DNA from: Mugil cephalus
Lineage: Eukaryota; Chordata; Actinopteri; Mugiliformes; Mugilidae
Assembly: GCF_022458985.1 (NCBI RefSeq)
Contig: NC_061781.1
Location: 13,109,501 to 13,173,500 of the forward strand
DNA: 64,000 bases
Reading direction: 5' to 3'
Part shown: positions 10,715-47,661 of the stretch, piece by piece
How positions within the stretch are numbered: the first letter of the stretch is position 1
Layout: each line of letters starts with the position of its first letter
The notes under the pieces: model-generated
What the model saw: only the letters and a program-made list of their open reading frames with translations
Database searches by the model: none
Told to the model about the DNA's origin: nothing
Program-made: the position numbers and the translations under genes

Positions 10715-13608
10715 TCATGGATTGTTTGCTCCTGTCTCCTCCTCTTCAACTGATCTCTGGAGTCCTGGAATCAACTTGAAGATGTGTTTGCGCACACTGG
10801 CTCTTCTGCTTTTTCTGGGCAGAGTCCCAAACAAGGACGAGATTCTTGTTTCGTCCCAGGAAGGAGAGAGGGAACTGCTGCTGCCTGCCAGACTGGAGCT
10901 GCTGGAGCGGAGGGTTTGGTTTGGATAGCTGGAGTTGGATGAAAACCTGCGGGAGCCGTCGTCTGAGGGAAAGTCTCTGGAAAAGAAGCAGCCATCGTCT
11001 GTGGTGCTGGCTGCGCTGCAGGGACTGGGTGAGTTCAGGTCCCCAAACACACTAGCTTGGTCACTGTCATCTGTCATCACACTCCTGTAGCTACTGTCAC
11101 TGGAAAACCTTCGACCACAGCGGCCAATGGGGGAGGTCAGACTGGCTGAAGAGGCATCTGAGAGGTGGAGACTGGTGTCGTTTAGATTACCTGAAAAAAA
11201 AACAAAGTCCCTGTTAGAAAAAGTTTCAGTTGACCAGAAATCTGCTGCAGGAAGTTCGTCACTAGCTTTACATTCATTCTCAGGGGAATACCATCTAAAT
11301 TATGTTGAAGTTTGCACTTCGGCACGCATCAGAATTCAGCTTTAGAGAAATGACAATGGCTGTGAGAAAGGAAGTTCTGCGGTCTGACAGCTGAGCCAGA
11401 CTTCTCACCTCGCATTAGACGCTTTTCCTGTAATGTCAGCGCTTGCAGCTCCACCAGTTTCTCGCGTAGTGATTGCTATATGGGCAAGAAAAAAAAAATA
11501 ACGTTCATATTTCCAGTAAAAGCCTTTTACCTTCAAGCTGTTAAAGACAACATTTCAGTACACAATGCTCCCGTTAAAGTAAAGTTTAGTGCAGTAGGGT
11601 AGCTGCAGACCAAGCTGTAATTAACTGCAGTGTGGTTTGTAGTTCTTTGTGGTTTGTAGCCTCTGGGGGGCTGCTTACTGCAGCCATACGTCTGCAGTAC
11701 GTCAACAACAAACATCAAAGGGGCCTGAAGAGACACACACCTTGAGCAGGTTCATCCTCTTCTCCAGCTCTATCTGCTTCACCACATTCCCACACACAGT
11801 CTCCATCCTGGAATCACACGATAACGCACAGTTACGCACAGAAAGCATTGTTACAATTCTTTGCTCTTTTTTCCCCTGATGGGATTGTTGCGTGACAGGA
11901 CTGCAGGAAGTTGCCATCACTCACTTTAGGCTGTTGGTTGATTCTCGAATGAGGTCAAGTATGCGCTGATGAGATGATCCCTCAATGCTGACCCCATTGA
12001 TGGTGACAATAATGTCTCCTATGATAAAAGTCAGAAAAAGGAAACTAATCAGTTACAAGAAAACAGGGTGGTTTTACACGTTGCAGTTTGTGTGTGTGAG
12101 TGGTGATAGAGGTATAAATATACTTTCATTATCTTTTGCAAATCTGATTGTGCACTAAAACAGCCTCAATGCTTTACATGGTGCATGTAGATTCATTTTA
12201 CTGCCTGATAAATGTTCATGTTGCATTTTACTGTTTTTTTTGCACTGCAGCAGTGCATCATACGCTATAAGATCTTCAGTGATCACCAAAAAGTCATGAG
12301 CTCAGAAAATTCAATTCGAAATGTTTCAGGACAAATTCTTTCGTTTGCAAGTCACAAAAGAATTAAAGACCTTTTTATATAGTTAAGTAGGATAATCAAT
12401 TTGCCTGAAATGGAAATAATCCAGTAAAGCACTTCTTGAATTGCACCCCACCCTTCTACGTAGGTGGGTATACACGCAGAGTTCACATATCTGGTAAGTG
12501 ATACACACTAGTCAAAAATATAACAGTTCTGTTTATATATATAGATGTGTGAGGTCTATAGGGTGTGGAGGCAGTGGGTGGTTCACCTGTGGTCAGGCCA
12601 GCGTTCTCAGCTGCGCTGTCCTCTTGCACCTTGCACACAAACGTGCACATCTCCACTGCAGAGCTGTGTTTCAACCGCAGGCCATATGTCTGCAGCAAAA
12701 AGACATTTTTGTCACAAAGCCTGCTAAAACGGCACGTCGCGCTGACTTAAAAATACAGCACATGCATTATGAAATAATCACTGTTTAGTAAATAGAATCT
12801 GTCTTACCTGAATTTCAAAACCGAATGTCTCATTGTCTTGCTTTTCCAGTATAATTGTGGTCCTGTGTAAATTAGACAGCTAATTAGTATTCTGTGATCG
12901 TGGGTAAGCTGAGATAAATTAATTGCAAAAAAAGACAACAACAAAGAGAATTCAAACACACGGTCGTTTGCATGCAGTCAGGCAAACGCTTTACATACAA
13001 CTCTGTGAGAAGTTCGCACACATCAAGTCTGACTTATGTACCTCTGTGGGTCGGTGTAATCAACCAGGCTGTTGCTGCGGGTCTGTTTGGGCTGCAAAAG
13101 GAGAAAATGCAGAATTCCTCTTAAAAGCAATATAACAGATTTAACTTTTAAACCTCTCAGAAGACAACAGAAGTAATTTTTTCTCTTCTGTGAGAAAAAA
13201 TATTAATCATGTAGTGTAAAATAACTGTAATAACTGTTAATAGACTTTTGGTTAGATGCACAGTGCTGCTGTGTAACACAGTTGGTGGTAAATCAGTGAA
13301 CTATTTCTGTATAAAGAGGTATCAGGTTGATTTTTATTTGTAAGTTCAACGATATTTTAGTTACGATACACAACTTAAAATACACAACTTAAAGTGCAGA
13401 AGTGTTCTAGTTATATATGTCACTTGAGTCAGTGTCTTACCTTGCAAACTCTGGGCAGGGTGCCTGTGTTCTGCCGCTGTCGATCACTGCTCCCCCTCAG
13501 CGAGCGGCGGTACCACAGAGAACTTTTCTTCCTCAGTGTATTATCCAGAATGTAATTCTCCTGACTGCCCTGGCGTTGAAGTCCATTGACATTCATGGTG
13601 GACTGCAT
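10715..13608 (-). CDS. cytip: cytohesin-interacting protein (PDZ and coiled coil)
   Basis: Leukocyte scaffold that binds cytohesin-1 and dampens integrin adhesion. Eight coding exons on the - strand: 13608-13441, 13091-13042, 12862-12808, 12689-12587, 12018-11925, 11807-11741, 11475-11409, 11190-10715. They splice in frame to 359 residues, the same length as human CYTIP. The PDZ domain covers about residues 73-160, with EKQDNETFGFEIQ as the peptide-binding loop and GDIIVTINGVS as the middle strand. A coiled coil follows at about 158-200 (ELEKRMNLLKQSLREKLVEL), then a Ser-rich tail. The end SLFGTLPRKSRRASVRK, IPGLQRSVEEEE is nearly the human ending. The start at 13608 (MQSTMNVN) is the most upstream ATG after an in-frame stop. 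The second ATG at 13596 is equally plausible. Confidence 0.93.
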
Positions 13609-16600
13609 GGTAGAGTGGTCTTCAAAGCACCATCATGTCCTGCTGCAGCAGCTCTTCTGTGATTGTGTGGCCCTGCCCCTGCTGTGCAGCCTCGAGTAAA
13701 ACGTGTCAGAGCGGAAATCCACACCATGTGACGCCTGTGGCGGACCTGCTTCTGCAGACGGCAGCCACACGCACCTACCTTCCTGTTCACAACTCTTTGC
13801 TTTTTTTTCTTGAGAATGTCTGGTGTTTTGAAGAAAAAAAGGGGGATAAGCTGTTTTGTAAGAATCCCCCTCGAACATCCCCCTTTACCTTTTTGCCATC
13901 TTAGCGATTTGATTTATGGTCTGCCAGAAATCAGTAGTGCATGAGGAACTGCCACCTCAGACATCCACCACCGCCACCTGTTTCCAGCCTTTCTCGCTTT
14001 CAGTTTCTCAGTGGGCTAAGCTGCAGCCTGAGCCCGACTCCTGTGTTCCGCCAAGCAGGGAGACTTGTCTCATGAGGACAGACAAAAGACTGATTTAGCT
14101 CCGGGCCAGTGTCACGCTCCCCAAACAGACAGCATGGGTCACTGGGCCGAAGGCATCAAACGTGGTTGGATCAAGAGAAAAATCACACACATGCAGGCAC
14201 GCAAGCAGACAGGGAGACTATGGCTGAATCACAGGACACAAGCCTTCGCAAAGGTTTTAGCCTGGCCAAAAGAAAATATCATCTTTTACAATGTACGGCT
14301 TTGCTAGAAATGCCTTTCACTACAGCAGGCTTCTTTACACACAGCAACCCACTCTGCCCCATTGACCCTCAGCAGCACAATTGGCCAACGAACCACGAGA
14401 CTGTCTGGAACACAGATATCCCATTTCACAGCACGCTGTAAATTCCAATCTGCATTTTTGTGTTACTTTAAGGACAGAAAACTATTCATCTGAGAGCAGC
14501 CCCTTCACGCTCAGGAAGTAAAGCGAGAACAGAAAACGCTTGAGAGCATATGGATGGAAAAGACTGGTTTATGTTGAAACGGTGTAAGAAATACAACTGG
14601 AGGATAATTTTGGAGGATGTTGTTTGTGGTGTTGTTAAACTGGATCTGTGATTTAGTCCAGGCCACTGCCTAACATAAACTTGTCGGAATAATAGAAACA
14701 CGCGTCGGTACAGAACAATACAGTTCAGTAGTACTACCAACCACAGCCTCCATGATGAAAAGTTGTTTAAAAGAAGCGAGTGCTAAATACCATAGAAGCT
14801 GTGATTTAGTGCAGGACTATTACGCCACAATGCATTCATGTTCTCTAGTGTTTCTAAGGAAGTGTCTAGCGAGTGTGTGTGCAGTATTTTCATAGCAAAG
14901 CTTGTGGCCTTTCACTTTTACACCCTTTAAATTGGCTGAAAAATCATTTTGAAAACTGAATGATCATTTTTGGCACTACGCTGCTACTGATTGTGCCTCC
15001 TCCACTTGAAGTAAGGTGACACCGTGTGACCTCCCCTTACGTGACAGACATCACAGTGAAACAGCGGTGACTCATCTGTGTAGCGTTCAAGGCTTCAAGG
15101 TCGCAGCTTCATTTCCTCAAGTCTAACGGACACTTACCAACAGCGCGCCACACAAAGGAGAGCACCAGAAAAGAGAGGCGAGATGAGTAATGTCAGCATG
15201 AGTGACACAAGTGATGAGGAGGATAAAAAAAAAAGTTGATAAGCTGCTCCGGGAAATTCTCCCATTTGCACAGCTCTGCAGTTTCGAAATTGCAAGTACA
15301 AAAAGACATGAAAGCCCAACAGTCCATGTAAAACAGTTTATTGACCCACTGATATAACATTCCTGTACAGAATAAATAGTGCAAAGAGAAAAGACACCCA
15401 CAGCAGCAACATCACGAAACAGATTGACATGAATGAAATGTACAGATCTAAACGAGTGGAGGGTTTGAAAAATCAGAGTAGGTCTTCTTTTATGAAAGCT
15501 GTGTCACATGTTGTTTAGAATACGCTTTGTTATATACAATAAAATAAAATAATAATAATAAAAAAAACAGTTAGGAATTGCACATGGTGATCACTCCTCT
15601 TTGGAATGACTGATACGTCTTTGCTATCATCTCCGCCACGGACCGACTCTCACAGAAGCAGACATGACACCGTAGAGAACATAGAGAACACTTGGCTCAG
15701 CGTAACAGAGGAAAAACTACCCATCGACCTATGCTACAGGTGCTTCTAAACAGACAGAGGCAGGACCTGTCTTTTTCTCCCCCCTCTATTTGTTTTGCAA
15801 CACAGCGCTGTGGTTTAGGGACAGGAGTCAATTCATCCTTTGACAGGAAGGAAAGACGCAAAACTGACACCCGCCAAGACGGCAACAAGCTTCTGTACAT
15901 AGCTTATTTTCAAGAGGCCGCACTGCTGATGCTACATTCAGAATCACTGAGAAGTCGTGACGCCTTCCTGGCGCAAACGCGTTCATACCGTAAAGTGTGT
16001 CAACGCTGACACTGAGCAACGATGTGTGTCACTTGCCTCAGCAACTAAAGAAACAGGATGTAGACAAATAGAGATGAACGAAAAAAAAAGCCTCTGTGTG
16101 TGTGTTTTTTTTCTATCTCTCTCTCTCCCTCTCTCCAGAGCGCCGGTTTCACAAACTGCTGCAGTGATTAATTCGATGCATATCTTGCGTGAAACTCCTC
16201 ACGCGATATGCAGATGCGCGCGCGCGCACACACACACAAGCACACACACAAACATACTGATTCATATAAGCACACACGGTGTACAGATTAGCCCGACTGC
16301 GCTTTCCCTAAGCCTGTTATGTCAAGGCTTTGTCGGCCACGTCACACGGCGACATCAGTGACCCCACTGCTCCCCCCAAGTGAAATGTCCAACAACGATT
16401 TAAAGACAACTGTTAGCATAGCATTATATGGTGCTACGTTAGCATCAACAGAAGCCTTTTTCCTTTTTTTTCTCCATGTGTTTCGTCAGCACTTCTGTGT
16501 TTTACGATTCTATCTTTTACAGATTTATTGTTTGACATTTGTTATGTAGCACAACAGAACACCTTTTAAGGTATAAATCACATTATTTACTACTTTTCCC

Positions 16601-17689
16601 TGCTTAAAACAATACATGCAACTCCTTGAGCCAGCGTTAGCAGTACTGAAATCTTGAAATTTAGCTTTAGTTTAATATGCAAAGACTATTACGCAGCTTT
16701 CATGTGCAAAAATATATGGTAGGAATTTATATCTTTATTTATATTAAGAATAATATGTTAATATTTTGTAGCACATGAGGTTCTTAAAATAGACAGACAT
16801 CTTTGTTACAAGTCAGTCAAAAAAAAAAAAAAAAAAATCAACGCCTAGCCTGAGAGAAGTGCCAGAAAACGGTTGCGGTGTCGTGGAAATCAGAACGTAT
16901 TACTGCGACCATAACATTATAACCAGCAAATTAGTTTGCTCCGTAGCCAGTGAACCTCAGCTTGTTATCTGGTGTTACTTAAATCTGTGGTCAAAGGTGG
17001 CACAAAAGTTCTTCTGTGAATACCACCTCAGAGTTACTCAGCCACAAGTTGTGTCAACACACTGATATCATATGGCATCCTTGGCGCACCCTTGAATGGC
17101 CAACAATCAGTACTAGTTCAGCCAGCAACCTTGGATATAAAACCTTTAACTAAAGATTCTCTTCCAGTTGTAAATATATTGTGGACTCCTATAAATGTTG
17201 AGCAACTTTTCCATTGCTTTCAACAACCATTTATGTACAACAGTGCTGGTGAGACTATACAAAAGCACTTTGAATTTGTCTTTTAGTTTTTTTTGTTTGT
17301 TTTTTTTAATCCAGTTTCCTTTGTTATTGTCATTATCACACTACCTACACAGCAGTACTGCATTTGCTACAAGATATGGCACAAAAAAGAACGTAACATA
17401 ATGTGCAACTTAAAGCTTTGGGCACTTAAAATATTGAGGTAGCAAAACAATCTTTACAAACATTAATTAATTTCATATGGCTGTTCCTACCAAGGTTTTA
17501 GCAGTTTGGTTAGAATGTGTACTTTGGCACCAGCTACAACCTGACGAGGCTCTCTGAGGATGTGGTTGCGTCCTGAAGAGGGCAGCCTCAGGCAGTGAGA
17601 AGGAGAAGACGGCTTCTCCCTCCGTGCGCTCTCCCGGTCCAGTCGTGCCGCGCCGGTGCCGGCACCGGCGCCGATCTGCACGGCAGCGA
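13609..17689. other. cytip 5' flank and acvr1c 3' UTR/intergenic region
   Basis: No convincing gene. The left part is the cytip promoter side. The right part (about 15.3-17.69 kb) probably includes the acvr1c 3' UTR, since several TTTATT (AATAAA on the - strand) occur, for example near 15328 and 16733. It also holds a TC-rich stretch near 16110-16136, an alternating GC/CA tract at 16215-16238 and a poly-A run near 16820. Confidence 0.45.
16215..16250. repeat. alternating (GC)n(AC)n purine-pyrimidine tract
   Basis: A run of gcgcgcgcgc followed by acacacac repeats. Strictly alternating purine-pyrimidine sequence of this kind can adopt Z-DNA in vitro. It is downstream of acvr1c and simple-repeat in origin. 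Confidence 0.8.
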
Positions 17690-29286
<11,597 letters not shown>

Positions 29287-32200
29287 GGCAAGAGCCGCAT
29301 TTGCGCCCTCTCCGACGCACCGTTTACGCGGCTACTCTACAGAAAAACAAACAGTAACAGCAACAACAACAACAAAAAAACACATTGCCGTAGGGCTAAA
29401 GCAACCTCGGTCGTGCACCCTTCCAGGGTAAAATGACCGCGGAGGAAACTGTAAAACGCAGTGTGCTCCGCCTCTGTTGACTGGAATTTAAGCGGATTAG
29501 CGCCGCGGACCTCTGATGAAGACATGTGAATGGGAGCCAGAGAGAAAGTGTGTTGCACATCAATTTAACTGCTGCGGAGCCGGCGAAACACAAACACCTC
29601 CTCCTCCTCCTCCTCCTTCTGCCTGACTGCTGAATATGGAGATGAAGTGTTCACGTTTCGCTCGAGTTTGTAATGGATGGAAACGAGATCGTTAGGATTT
29701 TCACTGGTCACTGGATACTTCTGGGGAGCAACATCTTTTGCTCTGACTTTATAATCTCTTGTTTCTCCTGCTCATTAAGCGCATTAAGTCTCATTCAGCG
29801 TGATAACACTGACCTTTGACCTATTTATTAAGTTTTTCATATACATTAAGTTGGCATAGGGCATTCTTTGCCACTTCTCATGAAATGATTTGTCACAATG
29901 TGAACTTTTCTTGACATTTAAAGTACATATCTTCTCAAAACTTTATTGATTCGCCTCTTCCAAACATAGAACCTGCAGTGTCTGGATAAAACAAAATTAC
30001 TCCAACTTCATGGACAATGGTGTTTATACCGTGTTTTCTCTCTTATCTGAACTTTCTTCTTCTTTTTCATTCTGTCTTCAGTGTTTACACAGCATTCTTT
30101 ACTCTTACGCAACGCCACAGAGGAGGTGCATTCAATTTTCACTGTACTTCGCACAATAAAGTCATCGTGATTACAAAATGAACTTCACTTATGATGTAAG
30201 CTGAAACAATGGTCTTAAATCTAAATGTTGACCCACGGCCAATCTACCCGACAGGGCCACAGGATGGGGCAATACAGTACGCGAGGGGTGCAGATTCCCC
30301 AACGAATCAAAGTTTGTTGCCCCCAGAAGGACTGGCTGTTGCCCACTTTTCCGGTTTAGTAATTCAGCCAGCGGCTTATTATGCACCCCCGTGGCCATTG
30401 CAATTCCCATCCCTGCGTGTGAGCAGTGCTCGGGACAGCAAGACGGAAAAGAAAAGAGCAGGCTCCACAGACACCGCCGCCAACATCCTTCCCAACTAAG
30501 CAGAGAGTAAACACTCGGCGTACCAAATGAGTTTGCTGTACATTCACCTGCGTGCAAAGATCGACTTGTTTCCGAGAAATTATTTACAGCCGGCCAGCCA
30601 TATGTGACCAAGCTTCTGCTGCCCGGGCGCCATAGCAACGGAAGGTGCCAGCGTCACCAGGGAGGGAGAGAATGAATGACTATAGAGGATTTCTTTTTCT
30701 CTTTAATCACAGCGGATTACGACAGCACTTCACTGCTATTAGTGAAAGGATGGCTCATGATATCAGAATCCAGAAGTCTTGGCTTTGCTGGGTATCATCA
30801 TTTGTGACAACTGGAAAGTTGAGAAAACTCAGTCGTACAAATGTGCTTGCATAATAAATGACAAATTTAACTTTTCTGATAATTTGTACAGACAATGTTG
30901 GATTCATTGTTGCTAACTGTCTATTTCCTACTTGATCGTCTTTTCTCGGGGACCATTCATTTCAGAAAAATAAGACTTTAAAAAGACTCTGTGGCCACGG
31001 GATGAATAAAAAGACGCCGAACATGGAGACGAAGAAAGTCTGGCATCTGTTGACAAATGCAAGCGGGGCGTCTCTGCAGTGTAAAACATCCACAGCTGTG
31101 CTTCCATCATCGGGCCCACAACTCATCTGGCATTTTAATAAGTCTAAAAACCCATCAGGAGGCAGGTTTTTTGTTTGACATCAACCATGATAGCTGTCTG
31201 TGCGGGCAGTTTCACATAGCCGGCAAGGAAAATGACTGGACTTCTGACCTTTTTCCAAATGATCCAACATAATTTGTGGCATTATGAATGCAGAGTTTTT
31301 TTTTTTTTTTAACTGCACAGACAGATATTATTGTGTAGAAATAACCCTTTGTTACAGAGACAGTGACTGGACTAGAGTTTGGGCTTCAGCTGGAAAGGCA
31401 GCGCAAAATATACCATCTCGTTGTTTTAGAATTAAGTATCTCATCACGGACCAATCGAAGATTGTGTCTGAAAGAGAGATTCGGGTCCTCTGGGTCTCAT
31501 GACTTCATACGTCGAGGAGCACATCCCTGATTATGATTAAAGCAGATATGAGTGAACTCCTGCGTTTTTATTATCAGCTGTACTGATTCTTCCACCAGGT
31601 TTTTGTCAGGGTATCCGCGGCATGAACTGGAAAGGCACAGCCCTCTTCTGCAAAAGGCTGCGGTCACCCACACCTTGCATTTAAAGCTACAGACCCTGAA
31701 ACGGCCCGTCTGGAACAGGGCTCAAACCAGGTGTCCACAGGCACGGTGGCATGAACAGTCTGTGTGGGATTTTGAGGTGAAACTTAGGAAGATACTTTTT
31801 GGGGACATTTGAAACATAAATTGACATGTTAAAGAAGATATGATATGGGACCTTTAATGACTTGGTCCTCATTATGTAGTTTCCAATGAGATGAAGTTTT
31901 GGGACAGGTTGGCAAAATGTTAACATGCTAACAACGCTAATGTTAACAGGTCATTTCAACCCAAGGGTCACCATCTTAATTTTAGTGTATCAGCATGCTA
32001 ATTTGCATTAAACAGAACATTTAGCTGAAGCTGATGGGAATGTCATTACTTTTGCACGTATCAGATCAACATTGGTTCAAACTGAAAATGTATTCTAGAT
32101 GAAAAATTCTTTATTTCAGACTTTCGGCAAGATACTTTACTTAGGTAAACACCGGAGGGCAGGAGATTTGAATTCACCCTGTGAAGGTCGAGAATCTCTG

Positions 32201-33309
32201 GATGAAATGTCAGGGATTAGGGTCTATTCAACAGTTCAGCCTGGATCACACCGGTTTAAAGACCAGCGCCATGACCAACACCGTCGGCAAATCTATCTAC
32301 CGCACACAGCATCGAGACAAATGAGACACATGAAATTACATTTTCTTTTCTATTTAATTAATAGAAATCACTAATTGATATAAAATGTTAAAGAAATTAA
32401 AAAAAAAAAGGCTGAAGTTTGACTTCATTTACTGGACAATGCACGCATTAAGACAACAATGCACGCCTTAAGACAATATACAGGCTTTACAGGCTTTACT
32501 TACAGGCCTCTGGAGGAAGAGAGTTGAGCATCATCTAGCAGATATTTTATTTGTTCTTTTAGCTGTCTCTGTAAAGCTGAAGAAACGAAACAGAACAGGT
32601 ACTTAACTCGATGCAAAAGTCGTGGTGATATACAAAAGGTTTGCGACAGGGTACCTTTAGTTGGACGATATATCAGGAAATAGACAGTGCCACTGACGTT
32701 ACTGTACAACTTAATGTTACAGAACTGATGACATCCCAAGAAACATCTTCTGGTAGCATTGTAAACAGTGGTGCATGACACACAAAGTAAAACGAAACAA
32801 GCCTTGCCGCGATCACTGTTTAAGAAGGTATGCGGATTAAACTGGCAAGTTGCCTTCTTTTAGAAATGAGTCCACCGTAATGCAAATGAACAATGCAGTA
32901 CAATTAAAGAGATAAAGTGAAGTTGCTATGTTCAGACTGTTTTCAAACTAAAAAAAGAAAAATGTCTCAAACAAAATCTGCACTTCTAACAAAAGCAATC
33001 CTACTCAAATGCCCAGGTAACAGTTTCTTCCTTGAAGAACATCGCCAATGGTCCAGATCCTATGTTATAACTCGAATAGATATTTTCCTATTTCCAAGAC
33101 CATTGGCAGTCTCAGAAATGCCGGTAAGCCATCTTTGGATGCCAAAATGTGTCCCGCCAAGTGTTTTAAAATAAATACTGGTCTGTGCCACTATAAGGGC
33201 ACCGAACCCATCAAGTCTTTTGTCTTCTGAAATTTCTCAAGGATGGTCCATCCTCTGGATGTCTTCAAAGGCCCTTAGAATACGCTTGCCTCTTCTTCTC
33301 GAGGGAGGC
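29287..33309. other. acvr1c promoter side and acvr1 3' UTR/intergenic
   Basis: Right of the acvr1c start codon is a moderately GC-rich flank (29287-29620, including a CTC repeat at about 29602), the likely acvr1c 5' UTR and promoter. 32000-33309 is the likely acvr1 3' UTR side; a TTTATT near 32546 would serve as polyadenylation signal on the - strand. ORFs between, such as 30209-30499, show no recognisable domain. Confidence 0.45.
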
Positions 33310-45379
<12,070 letters not shown>

Positions 45380-46998
45380 TGTACACCTGATGAGACACAA
45401 AAGACACAAAATGAAGGTTAAATTATCGGGAACAGACTGAAAGAGCGTACGAATAGAAGGCGGGATGTGATTTCTAGATTGGTACACTGGAATACTTTTG
45501 CAAATTCAGAACATCATTCAGTGAGACAGAAGAAGGAGGGTAAAAAAAAAAAAAACCCATAATGACGGGATTTGCTGTCGCCCTAAGAGTATTAGAGAGA
45601 GCAATTTCACAGAGCAAGACCTTTTCTTGTTTTCGGAAAAAAAAAAAAAAAACTCAACACCAAGTTTAAAATGCTCAAGTAAAGTGGGTCTCATGCCTTC
45701 CTGTTGTCCTGGCAACAAGGCATTGAGTGGCAAGCAATGGGGAGACTGGTGCTCTCCTATTGGCTGCGGCGGCGCGTGAGTGTGTGCGGCGGTGATGTCT
45801 GTGTGTGTTGGAGGGACAGGCTGCTTTGGCAGTGAGGGGAGAGGAGCAGACAGACACGAGGAGGAGGAGGAGGAGGAGGACAGTGAGGAGAATGAGTGTG
45901 GGTGCCCAAATACTATCGTTAGGAGACCTAGAGATGGTCTAATCTTTCAATATTTAATGTGTCTGTAGGAACGTTCGCATATGCTGTGCTGCTATGTTTG
46001 GGATTTACCCAGTCAAAAATACCACTTGTTTAACTGCAAATTCTCACAAAACTAATAGTTTTCTAAAGACGATATGTAGGTTTTGTGTAGACGTAGCCTG
46101 GAGCGTGCCCCGTTTTTTTTTTTTTTTCGCTATATACCGAGCACAACAAACGATATCTTGGCAGCATGTGCGCCCGAGTGCATCTGCGACCACTGATAAA
46201 CACCCAAGCTCGCCCCCCCACCCGCCACTCCAACGCCGCCCCAACCCCCTCCGAGGCTTTGTGCCCGTCTCACAGGCATAAATGATTAAGCAGGTAATGT
46301 TAGCATTAGCCCAACGGCGTCGTCTGCGCCGGGCCCGCTCACACACAGACCACATGCTGCTCCTTTAATCAGAGCACAAAACAGAGGCTGCCACACGGAG
46401 ATAATCGGGAGCTCTGTCTGCTCCCCTCGGACCGGAGGGGGGCGAGGAGGGGTGAGCGGGGGGCGACGGGGGCACGCAACGGGCAGGAGGACGCGAGGAG
46501 GCAGGACGAGGTTTGACCCGGGGGCAACTGGGGGACAGTGGGTCAGAGAAGGGCAGGGAATGGGGTGAGCATGCGAGAGAGAGACGTGGCGGGCGAGGGT
46601 GGGACGTCGCAGCAGCGAGACGCGCTAAAGCGAGGTGGGGGTGAAGCGGGATGAGGAGGTGTCTGGTGTCAGCGCCCTGGGGAACACTGGGAAGAAGGGC
46701 ACCTTACTGAGGGGTGGGGTGGGGGGGGCTCGGCTAGACTACGGTGGAATGAGGAGGATGGTGCAGAGTCTGGATGAAAAAAAAAACAGAGCCCAACAAA
46801 AGTGACTCGGTGTCGGAGTTTTTTTGCAGATTGTGAGTCATATTCCACTCATGTAAAATGACAAGCACAACATCCTGACTCACACACTGCTGACGGATCA
46901 ATAACGCACATCAATTAACCAAGCAGAGCGTGTCATGAGGCTCCACTTAATGGCCTCGATTAGTTTAGGTAAATGATTTACTGCGTTTTTCGCTAATA

Positions 46999-47661
46999 CA
47001 CCGCCTGGCTAAAAAGCACCAAATAAAAAAAAAAGGTCACATGCGTTTAATATTTTGCCGGCGCGACTTTAGCTTTGATAACAGCACACATTCGCTACGG
47101 CTTTGTTTTAATGAGAAGCTTCTGCAACGTCACAAGATTTATTTCCATCCAGTGTTTCATTTATTTTTCACCAAGATCTTGTATTGATGATGAGAGAGTC
47201 TGACCACTGAGCAAAACCTTCTCGAGCACATCCCAAAGATTCTCAATGGGTCTGGACTCTGTGGAGGCCAATCCATGTTTGAAGATGATGTCTCATGCTC
47301 CCGGAGCCACTCTTTCACAACGTGAACCCTGTGAATTCTGGCATTGTCGTCTTGGAATATGTCCGGTGGTCAGCTGACCTCATTCTTTGGGCATAACGCA
47401 GCTGAACCCGGACCTGAGCAAATGCAGCAAACCCCAGATCATAGCGCTGCCCCCACAGGACTGTCCAGTAGACACCGGGCATCACTTCATCTGCCTCTCT
47501 TGTTACCCTTAAAGAAATGAGAAGCTACTCATTGCACCAGATGAGGTTAAATAACTCGTCGCCGGCTGAAAGATAATCACCCAATGCCGAGGCTCATACT
47601 TATTTGCTTAGTTAAACAGAGGTGACGACTTTTTTTTTTTTTTTATTTTGGCCAGGCGGTG
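46999..47661 (-). mobile_element. decayed Tc1/mariner-like transposon
   Basis: Short terminal inverted repeats (caccgcctggc at the left, gccaggcggtg at the right) flanked by TA at 46997-46998 and 47662-47663. The inside, read on the - strand, keeps a broken end of a Tc1 DDE transposase: a WPPQSPDP segment followed by an 'IFG' relic of the usual NLW motif. The frame is disrupted, so it is inactive. It lies in acvr1 intron 1. Confidence 0.82.

Noticed and set aside
30189-30638. 149-residue - strand and 96-residue + strand ORFs between the two receptors
   Set aside because: Overlapping on both strands, no domain, no neighbouring exons; not supported as a gene.
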